A stretch of 64,000 nucleotides of DNA from Owenia fusiformis. Taxonomy: Eukaryota > Annelida > Polychaeta > Sabellida > Oweniidae. The position numbers were made by a program, and so were the translations under genes. Numbering within the stretch: the stretch's first letter is position 1; the number at the start of each line of letters is the position of its first letter. Shown piece after piece: positions 49,701-61,700 of this stretch. The stretch is from contig CAIIXF020000007.1 in the NCBI GenBank assembly GCA_903813345.2, positions 26,151,564 to 26,215,563 of the forward strand, given 5' to 3'. The notes beneath the pieces were generated by a model. The model was given only the letters and a program-made list of their open reading frames with translations, searched no databases and was not told the DNA's origin.

Positions 49701-52700
49701 TTAACACACCGATATGATTAGGTAAACATTTCGATACAACTGTGTAAACACATGGATATGATTGAAATTGAGTGAACACATGGATATGACTGAATAAACA
49801 CATGGATATTACTGAACATATGGATATGATTGAATGAACATATGGATATGATTGAATAAACATATGGGATTGATTGAGTTAAGACACAAGGATCAGATTT
49901 ACTCAACAAATAGATATGATTGAATGAACACATATATGATTGAATGAACACATATATGATTGAATGAACACATATATGATTGAATGAACACATGAAGAGA
50001 ATTAAGTATGCTATCATCAAACATGTGGATCTATCAAATAAATGGAAATCTACAAAAATATTTGGATACATTTGTTACAAAATGTAGCTTTGATGGAACC
50101 TAGACTAAGCAAAGAAATTACATCATCTATTTTAAAACTACAAGTTCTTGACAAATCATGAAGCACTTTAGAAGTTTACTAAAATAAATACAAGTTACGA
50201 AGCAAAGTATGCAAACATAATATTTAGTCATTTTAGATTCTTTGTCATTTTTATGTTTTAAAGCACTTGGTAAATATCACGATGCTTTGAGCAAATGGTT
50301 AGTGATTGGTATCAACTGAACTCATTTTAGTTGCAAAAACCTCATATTCAAATGGTAAATATGAAGTACCTCACATTCAAGTGACAAACACCTCACATTC
50401 GAATGGATAATATGAAATACCTCACATTCAAGTGACAAACACCTCACATTCGAATGGATAATATGAAATACCTCACATTCAAGTGACAAACACCTCACAT
50501 TCGAATGGATAGTATGAAATACCTCACATTCAAGTGGCAATCACATCTCATTTAAATGTGTAAATTACCTACTATGTGAGAGTTCATTTCATCATTCAAA
50601 AAACGAGACCTGCAGTGACATGTTAATACTTTGAAAAGACATCCATACATAGTGAATAAATGTTAGGGGAACTTAGAGAGAGCCAACAAAATACATTATG
50701 TGAAACCATGCAAATATCAATGCTTTACACAAGTGAATGAACAATAATTCTCAAAAATTGTGATTCTGAATGGTCCTAATTCAAACGCCTTCCTTCAATA
50801 TGACTGTGAAGTGTGCTTAAAAACAAAATCCTTTCATTAAAGTCCTGCAAACAATATTAAAAAAGTTAGTTAGGACAACAATCAACATAAATGCAATCAA
50901 GATGCGCATCATTCAAAGCAACACTATATTGCCTGTTGCAATGCTGTCAATTGGCCAGGCGTGGCGGCGCCACCTATATGCAGCCCAGGATAACGGGGGT
51001 AGTATGTTGTAAGTTGATTAAAGGTCCTAGGCAGCCCATTCTGGGTTGGGGGAAATATGTAGAAGTTGGCTTGCTGCAAGGCTATATTATTATACCTCAC
51101 TTTAGGCCTGGTATCCTGAAATGTCACATTACATGGTGAGAATGCACAACAGGGCAACATTACAAAAAACAAAATAACCCAAACCCCCATTAACCATGAA
51201 CAATATGCAAAACACGAGGATAAACACAAAAATCATTTATCATTATAGAAATATACAAGTATAAATGTCAGCAAATATAGACAATGATACAGAGGTCAAC
51301 AATGTAGAAAACAACAACATATGGTTCTTCACTTACATCATCGGCAGATGTTAGAACATTTTCTGCGGTGTCTGTGACATTGCTCTGTGTCTTTACCATG
51401 CGGTCAGCCAAAGTGTTCAAATTAGCCTTGTTTTCCTCTGTCACTGCTGGTGACTTCATCTCAATTTCAACCACTAGAATAAAAATATTTTAATTAACAT
51501 TTAATTAATAAAAAGATCTCTGAATTTTTATTACAAATTCTTAGTTTTGTTTCTACCTCATTGTGAAAACAAAATTATATCACAAATCTATATTCTCATA
51601 TATGCAACTTTCTTATTACTTTCATGATTTCATCATGTACATTGACACCTATTTGAAGTAGTCGCTGGAAAAGGCTAAAAGTGTTCTAAGGTATTCATAT
51701 TAAAAGGTGTTCAAAGTTAGAAGTTCGCTTAACATTAGAGATATTTATAAATCCAGAACTCAAATGTGAGAAAGTGTTCACATTTCTAGGTGTTCAGTTA
51801 TAGAATTGTGTTCACATCATTTATGGTGTTACACATGCTTTACTCTGTGGATTAACATATAATGTGCTTACTCTTAGGGGCTGGTTCAACTAGGAGTTGG
51901 GCAGACATCTTGACTTGTCCAACAGTGTTAGTTGCAACCACAGTGTATTCAGCGTCATCATCAATTGTTGCATAACCCATTGTCAAACTGTGACCTCGGT
52001 TGCCAAGCTTTTCTGTAAAAGAATTGAACGTCAAGTGTATGGCTGTGCTGGGCATTGTCTACAGTAAATGAGTCCATAATAACGATTTCATGACAGACTT
52101 GATTCATTTGTCATATCATTCACATATTGATCCTCCTGTTGTAGTTTGTAACAAGGCATTTAAAACATGCAAAACACCACCTGCCAAAATGCCAAACGCC
52201 AAAAACACTGTCCATAAAAAAGTTGGAGACTTAAACTACTTCTAGTGGTGACATAATAATATGCTCAAACATCAGGTTCAACATCACAGGTGTAGCTCGC
52301 TGAGGCAGGTGCTAACATTTTACAGAAAAATGGCTACCATTGACACAGAAAATTTCTGTGGCTTTGGCTCAAGTTTTGCCATTCATGTTTTTTATCAATT
52401 CCGGTAAATATCATTACAATTAAGATTATATTTAATTAATCTGGAACATAGGTTCAAATTCTATATTAAGGGTTGATGTGAAAAAGTCACTCCATTTTAG
52501 TGGGAATCACACCCACAACATTCTGATTACATGCTCGATACAGTATGCCAGAACAATGATAAGTCTGATGAGCAATACCTATTCTCTGCTCCAAACTATC
52601 TTGTATCCGCTTGCCGTCCTTGTACCAAAGAACCCTGGGTATTGGATAGCCTTTGAGCTTGCATCGGAACTTAGCGGTTTGACCCTCAATGATCTCGATG

Positions 52701-55700
52701 TCCTCAATTGGTTTTATAAACTCTGGGACTTTCAGCTCAAGGGGATTGGCTAAAATTACAAACAGAATTATATCATCATAACATCCAATTGAATATCATT
52801 GAAACTCATAAGATGTGTTAGCGTGTTACGAAACTACAGAAGTCTGAGTAAACTAAGCTCATATGTGTACATGCTATATGTATTTTAATGTCTTTAAATG
52901 TAATTAATTGATTATCTAATTAAATCGGTTTAGTAATTAATGACTCCATATATATTTGATTATCAATGAATATTATTCAGGGGTGCATTACCGGATGAAT
53001 ATAATAATTAAGACATCTTAAGTCTATTGTTACTATGATGTCATGGCATCCATGATAGCAACAATGGATTTGTGCATTTTAGTAGCTATGAGAATAATCT
53101 GGTAAAGTACCCCATAATTAAGTACTGTACCTCATATATTGTAAATGTGTTATACAATTGTATATAGTACTAAACACTAATTCTAATATTCAGTGAGATG
53201 ACAAATTACATGTTATTGACTTAAATATAAAGTACTATATACTACAAGAGGAATTGGACAAGAGGTATTTACATATTCATGATAAAAAATAAAGTGTCTA
53301 GATTTAGCAAAAAACAATTAGGATTTATTGCATATAAGAATTACCTGATGATACATCAAATCTACCAGACCTATTGCTATAAAGAATACCTCACCAGAGA
53401 TGTAGCTAGGCATGACTGAGGCAAGCAAGAGAACTACCTCACCAGAATTTAACATAATGAGCGAGAGGCATACTAAGATTTACAAATATGAAAGTTCAGT
53501 GACAGACACAAAGTGTTTGCAGAAAGTGATCCCCATCATATATCCCTCATAGATGTGAGGTATGTATGGGTGAGATCACACTAGCTTGAATATCATGAAG
53601 AGTGCTTAAAGGTCAAGATCCTTATTTGGCATTAATTTGGTCCTCAATTTAAAGGCTCTAGATTTGAGGTAGTGTGTTTATGAAGTACAGCACTAGAGAG
53701 AAAGTGTATATAATGCCAATGGCAATCAACAATTGGATAATTGTATTTTGACTTGTGGAGTAATTAGGACACATAAAATGATTCAAATACAAGCGAAATG
53801 ACTAAATTCCTCAAAGTGGTGAGATGGTTGGTAATAAAGACCTCTGATCTTGTTATCTCAGATGAAACTTGCAAAAAAACATTGAGATAAAAAATACATA
53901 ATGAGCCAAAAAGTGCTTGAACCAAAAATGTTTCTGCTCAGTTTCCTTTTAAGCATTTTGCCAGTTATGCAAATTGTTCAAAAGCAAACGAAATGATGTA
54001 GTCAAAAATGATTAAACAGTTAAAAAGCATCGCATATTGCATATATAAAGCCTTAGGATTTACTCCATAAGTCAGAATTTTACTCCATCAGTCTATAATT
54101 CCTGCGTGGAATTAAGGACTACTAGCAAGAGATCTATATCTATAAGCATCACGCAAGGCTGACCTGTCTCCTTAATATTAACATATTCATTACCTTGACC
54201 TGGAAATTGCAACATGGAAATACATTTTCTGATTAATTTCGACCCAATCCGGGTATTTAATAAGCACACCAGCTTTTACACACATGCAAATTAATTAAAT
54301 AAAATATTGTTAAAACTTCACTAATGTAAACAACACATTTGGCAGGGATAAGAGAAATGACATTTAAATCTGTTAGTAAACGGTATCCATGTTAATGAGC
54401 CATATTCTTTTTGTAACTTGCCTTAAGTACTTAAACTGTGCAAAAGTTATAATTAATAGAAGTAACTTTCAAAAGCATTTAGTAGGGACAAAATCGTGCA
54501 AAAATTATTTCAAACAAAACCAATACACAATCAACATAAGATTTGTCAACAACATTTTGACAGAGTCCAAATGAAATAAAAAAAAGTTAATGTACCTTCT
54601 AGTGTGATTTTAAAAGAATGAACACAACGGCCTTCATCGTTAACGCCAATACATAGATACTGTCCAGAGGCCTTCTTGGTTGTATTGAACACATCTAAGT
54701 GGTAGATATCCCCCTCTCTGTAGATCTCACATTGGGCACCATCTTCCAGTTCTGTCATTTCACTACCAGATTTGTACCAGAAAACATCTGAAAAAAGATA
54801 TAAACAAGACTGTCATTTGTCAGTTGTTATAAAAGGTCAGATTTTTTGGATGAGCAATGCACGATTTAACCAAAGTAGTATTCATTTGATATTTTAAAAA
54901 TTTCTTTTGGTATAATGTTTATTAAATGTATTATTGAGGGTCTATTGAGGCACCAAAGTTTTGATATACTGTATTTGGCTTGTTTAGCATTGATATGAAC
55001 ATCACTACACATCACCCAATAAACAAAACTGTGAGCCCATTTTTCAATTGATAATCCATTTGTGCTTTAAAATCTCAAAGGTTTTTGCGATCATTTTCAC
55101 CTACTTACAATTATATTATATAATAATTATATTAGTACATGTATTATTAAAGAATGTTATGCTTCAGAAATTCAGCCTTGTGCTTGCACTCTTACCCAAG
55201 GGCTCACTCCCAGCAACTTGACATGTAAACTTAGCAGGCTCTCCTTCAGGCACAGTAACATTCATAGGCCTCACTACAAACCTGGGGTCGGTTTCATCAT
55301 CCTCGCTGGTGCCTGCAGATAAAGAGACATACAATGATTGGTTATATCGCTGCTCAATCACTTCACATGTTTAAGAATAAAGAGTAAAACCTATCTAAGT
55401 AGAACACCTTTGGTACAGCTCAAGTGTTCCACTTGGGAGGTGTTCCATTTATAGAGGTTCATTTAACATTAAGTTAGTTGGTCTTGAGTGTTCCACTAAC
55501 TAAGTATTCCACTTCTAGAGGTGATCCACTAACAGGTTTCACTGTACTGATATCCAATAATCGATGTAAAAAATCTCTCCCTCTATAAAACCATAGCATA
55601 TGATTTATATCCTACCTAGAGGTATTAGTGTTGTCTGGAGCATCTCTCTCATGATCTGGTCCTTCTCATCTTTCACGTACAGTTGTGCACTCTTTCTCAA

Positions 55701-58700
55701 GCCATCCTCGTCAGTCATTGTAGCGATCTCGCAACTTGCCACTGCACGCTTTGCAATTGGCATCTAAGTAAAGATAAGGTAAAAAGTAGAATATATAAAG
55801 AATATTAAGTAAACAGGCATATGGTAGAGACCTTATGATAAAAAAATTCTACAAAGTTCAATTATCATTTTTTTGAAGAAGTAGCCATAACAATATGCAC
55901 CACTTTTGGTGATGTCAAAATAAATGAAGCGGTTTTCCTGGAATATTTTCCTGAAAATATCTAGGTAGTGCCTGCCAAGATGCATGCATGCCCATTCGCA
56001 TAAAATGACGACAATAGAGCACTTTTTCAAAGTGTGATAAAAATTATGTTGATGTTACAATAACATAACAAGGCATTAACATGCAAATTATCACCACCTG
56101 CCATTTGTTACAGATGCCGAATGAAAAAATACCAACCACCGAACACCAAACACCAACTTCCGTCACAAAAAATTTGGAGACCACTTGTGGTGGTGACATA
56201 ATAATGAATCTCTTACTGTTGTAGTTTCAATCTCCTCTGTATCAGTTTGGATTACAAAGTCCTCAGTCTGAATCTCCTCGTCCGTGTGAAGGAACTCACG
56301 CACTATCTCATTGGTTACTTGACGTAGCTCTCCTGTAGCTGCGAGTTCTTCTAGATAGATCTGCTCCTCCTCTGAGCTTGATAACGAGCTTATGCTGGCA
56401 ATGGAAGATCTTCTACTCCTTTCTGAGAGTTCTGATACTTCATCCAGATCTCTGCAAAAGATAATGAGATTTTTATTGAATTCTAAACTTTAACTACTGT
56501 GTTTCATTATTTTTCATGGGTTAAATATCAATGGACAATTACTTAATCCAGAATGATTTTAGGCTGGTTCATCTTACAATGACATCATTTAGACACTGAC
56601 ATCACTTGATAAAAATGACACCAACAGTATTGCGCAACAGAACGAAAATAGACACAAAAAACACATAAAGTCTTCTTAGAATCCTGTCTATTGATGTATA
56701 ATATCAGTAGAGTTCTACTAGTCAGCGTATCTAAGGTCAGTCAAGCATAAGCTACAAGGATTGCCTTTCATTACATGTAACTGGGTAATATTTTCTTGCA
56801 TCTGAGCACTAGACTGAGGTGAGAACCAAGAATACGAGTACTGAAAGATGAATGACATTTTGTTATTCTCATAAAGCAGTTGCAATGAGCTCTCGCAGAT
56901 TTGACTAAACTTTGTGTATCTTTTTGCTTTTTTGTACAAACAGTTAATCAGCTTAATTGTATGCTTAACAAAGGAACTGTATGGATGTGAGATTGAAGGA
57001 AGTATGTTGAATGGATTGTAGTGGGTGTCACAAGCCTTATGTCAAACAGTGTTTTAATGATCATGCCTGGGTTGTCGCGTTGGCCGAGCAGTCTATAGCG
57101 TTGAACACGCTGTCGCTGTAACCATGAGGTCGTGAGTTCAAGACATGTGAGTGTGAAATAAGGTACATGAATAGAGCTAAGGAACCTTTACACTTTGGGG
57201 TAAAAGAACAAACATTTTCTCCCTACATGTATTAAAATAACATAAATGGCTCAACAGAAATTGCCCAAACTCATAAAAAGTGGGTGAAATCATGGATCCC
57301 TTTGAGTCCCTTTGCACCATCTCCTCATAAGTACCATGAACCAGAAATAACAAAAACACACTTTTCATCATAACTGCGTAACTGGCGTAACCTGGACATA
57401 CGATGTATCATGATCTTAACGTTACTGAGTAGTATGTCTGGGTTACGTTTAATGCCAGTGCTACATGCCACAAAATAAATTTACAGCAATGTGTGATATC
57501 TAAGATGCATGTGTATGTAGTTATCAATCAATATACTCATTCCACAAGATACTCAAAGCACAATACTCATACTGGATGATACTCATGTCACATTTACCTG
57601 TCGTCAATTGATCCTGAAGGACTGTTTAGCATAAACAAAAATAAGATGCATGAAAATATAGAAAATGAAATCAATTACAGGAAAATTGTGTCTAATATGA
57701 ACCCAATAATGAACTCAAGATTTGGCCCATAAATTGAGAACTAACATTCTGATAATTCATATGAAGCTATTGAATTAAAATATAAAAAAATAAAAAATCT
57801 TGCTATATGTAAATTGAAAACTTATTACATAATACATGTACATGAAATATCATTGCTTATTTCAGTGTTTTTCTCAATAAAGCCTGTCACATTGGTTCTA
57901 CAGTGTGCAAGGCGGCCGTAGCTTCACAAAATTGATATAGAAAATCTACATCGTAATGCCTATCCCTATTTTATGCTTTACATTTCTTACGATTTGGGGA
58001 AGCTACAGCCTCTGTATGGTTGTCGTAGATCAAATGTGACAGGCATAAGTAATCAGTTTACATAAAGCTCTGTCAATCTAGCAATCTTACTTGTCGCCAA
58101 TCTTTGGTCCGGGAGATTCATCAAGCTTGGGTACCAACATAACGACATCTTCCGCCCCAACCTTTTTATCACCAAAATTATCATAAGGCGAGACAATATT
58201 TTTTTCTGTGAAAAACCAATTCTTTTTCCAGTTCTGCGGCATACTTCCCCCCTGTAGTAGTAGCTCTGCCCCTTCTGGGCTATCAACATCATCTTCCAAA
58301 TTATTATCACCATTTTGTAATTGATCTATTGCTTTTTCAGTTGTTTTTGGTAGTTTTCTTTGTGAGTCGGTATCACTGATATCTAAATTTTTCTGCACTA
58401 AGTCAGTTATATCAACATCCTCAATGCCTTCAACAAATGAAGGCAGGGGTACTTCATGACATTTCACAAACTCTGACGTTTTGTTAAGTCTGTCTTCAGT
58501 GTCCTCAGATTCAGTCTTTGTCAAAGGTTTTTTATTGGGTGTGTCATGATTTCTTCTGGGTGAGTCATGCTTTCTTCTCTGTGAGGGTGATGTGCGTGGT
58601 GATTCTCTGTCGTTTCCCTCATCAGCCTCAACTTCAACCTCAGAGAGCCTCTCTTTCACTTTACGATGATCAAGAGAAATCTAAAAATGTATACATAAAA

Positions 58701-61700
58701 CCTAATAATAACCAGCATCTGAGTGTCTAAATGCGATTTTTGAGAGAAATATTGGAGGTGCTTATTGGCTAAGAATACATGTTGTAAAAAGGGAAAGGAT
58801 GAGGGTTGTTATTTATTATGTGTACAAAGATCTAAACCGACATAAAATACAAAAATAATAAAATCTGATAAATCAATGAAATCAAGTCCAACCAAAGAGG
58901 ACGTTCGATATTTTAACAAGTCCCCCGTTCATATTTCCAATGATATTAAAGTTATTAACTACTGTCAACAGGGAGGTAATAAAAGTGTTTTAAATATGAA
59001 AACATTATTGCATGGTAGTTTCTTATCGATCTAAATCCTACGTGATATTTAATAAATATGACACTAATATATGGTTTTGTTTCAACATTTTTCTCAATAT
59101 TAAAATCAATAGATTAGTGCTGTTGAGAACTCCATACCTTTTTTACAATTGCATCAGCTAAAATGTCCTCGTAACATTTATTATCAGAAGAGTCAGAAGC
59201 GAGAACATCATCAACGTCAATATCGATAGCACCCCCTACAAACTCCTCGACCATTTGGGTAACAATTCTTTTTGCCTCTGTGGTATTTTCCTCAGAGTTG
59301 TCGTCATCTGTGCTACTCTCCCTGAACCTGGAAAGCCCCTGGGTGAGGTTAACAAGGGCGTCACGAACATTCACCCGCTGCGTCGACAGAACATCTTGAC
59401 CTAGAATTAGATTTCAAAGTATCGTTAAAACAAGGCGGCTTTAACATGAAAAATGTCACCACTTGCCATTTGTTACAGTCACTGACCACCATTTCATACA
59501 TTTGTCACAGATGCCAACGGCTAAACACCGTCCACAAAAAAGTTCTGGTGGTGACACAATTATACTTGCTTGGGACAATTCTTTGAATATCTTTAGGGCC
59601 GTTGCTATTCAATTCAATTTCTTTGTACAATTTGAAAGAACTATTTCACTTTCTTTGTATTTAGTATTGACTACACAACTGTCAACGTCATATCTAACTG
59701 ATTCCACTCTTTTCCACTCTACTTGACATTTGAAACGACTACTATGATATCTTACATCATTCAAGATTGCCAAGTTAAGACATTGTAAATGTGTACGCAT
59801 TCAAGTGGTCATACCTATGATATTCTTGAATTGGACTTCACTTGACTCACATAGCTATACAATTTGGAGTATTGAAATCATGCCTGTTCACTTATTTCCT
59901 TGCTGATCCCACTACTTTCCCCTTTATTTTGCTTTACAAAACATGTCTACATTGACATTTTCCTACAGCCTTGTTTGTCAATGTAGGGGATTATTCAATC
60001 AATAATAATCTCATTTTCAAACCTATTACTCATGATTCAACATTGATCACTATAACTTTGAAGGAGTCGCCATGTACTCTCGGGGCCAATCAATAAATCT
60101 TGTAATTAATTGTAATTTGCGGCTGCTTTAACATGTTTCTTCTCTGAAGTAAAAAAAGTAAATAAAAAACATTTGGAAAAAAATCTTTGTGTTGTGTTGA
60201 CTGTTGATTAATTATAGTGTCGTCACATTTCAAAAATATAGCTGGAATATTGATAGAAAAAAGTTTTGGAGTACAGTACCATCTTGCTTCATTAACCTTC
60301 GGACCTGTCCTCATGGAACATAGTGATTGGCCGTGGGACCAATGATGGTACAGTACAGTAAAACGGTAACCATTAATATTATAGAAAAATCTAAATGTGG
60401 TCAAACATCCAAAGGTGGGACCTATTACCCACACCAGCAGAATGTCAAATAAACTTATGTAGGTGAAACTTCTCCCAAGTGGAACACTATTTAAAAGTAC
60501 CAAAAGTGTACCAATTCACAGGTTTTACTGTACATCCTGAGTCTGGGAAAGAAAAGAACTCCCTTTAGTTTGAGAACATATTCTGAATGACTTTGGTTTG
60601 CTTCCGAGGTGATCCTGTTCTATGGCAGTGTCTTACGATATTTAATGTCTAATGGTAAAACATAATTTTTGAGTTGTCATATCTTATTTGTCCCCTGGGA
60701 AGTTGAAAAGATCTATAGTTGCAGAATGATTTGTTTGAACAATCTTTTCTTCTCAGATTGAAATGTCTTCAATAGCTTATAACAGCCTTGGGATCTCTTA
60801 GGATCATTCATTTACAGGTTAAAAGTAGTCTAGCTTCAAGCCATTGTGTAGTGATGGTGAAGTAGATAAAGGGGAGGTCGACAGTCTTGAAGCAAGACTA
60901 GGATCAAATTTGAAACGTGAAATTATACAGTTATATGTTTGTTTGTTTGTTTGTTTGTTTGCTTGTTTGTTTGTTGGTTTAATCATATAAATTATATGAC
61001 TGTTTATTTGCCAGATTGTTTGACTGTTTGTTACAATCCTATTGTTTATGCCTTGGTCACATTTGCTCTGATTTTCACTACAGCGCCCGGGCGATTGAGT
61101 ATTTCGTTCAAAATTGAATACGATATTGAACAAAACACCCAATCGGCTGGGCACCGGCTGATGGATCAGAGCAAATGTGACCCAGGCATTACTTGACAAC
61201 ATACATGAAAACATGAACAATTGGCTAATGCCCTGCTCTAATGGGCTCTTGAATTAATAAGTTGATATGAATAATTTAATGCTAATATCTACATTTATTA
61301 CTGATAATACCCCCATAAAACATCTCATTTGATGATGGTTTCACACTGTGCATTAATATAATAGATTTTATGATCACGGTAAAGTAAAACCTGTCAAAAT
61401 GCCACTTTGACGAACCAAAAGTGCTCAGGATTGGTTGGTGTAGCGTTCCAGTTCAATGTTTTTTAACATGGATATTTATGTGGGATCAAAAAAGCATTTA
61501 CATTGAGGGGTGTTCAGATAAGAGAAATGTTTGTATATACAGGTTTTACTGTATATGGATCGACTCCAAATGTCATGCAATTTCAGAGTTGTTCTTGACG
61601 CCTTAATTTCTCTGCTATACATGTACACATTGGAAATAATATTTATCAGACATGCAATTGTTTATTATTTTACATATTTCTCTCCTGATGATTTATTTGC

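Noticed and set aside
49685-49995. CRISPR-like array
   Set aside because: The genome is plainly eukaryotic and the units are contiguous tandem repeats without unique spacers.
49666-50540. Repetitive minus-strand frames (117, 65 and 72 codons)
   Set aside because: They are products of the tandem arrays with period-matched amino-acid repeats, not genes.
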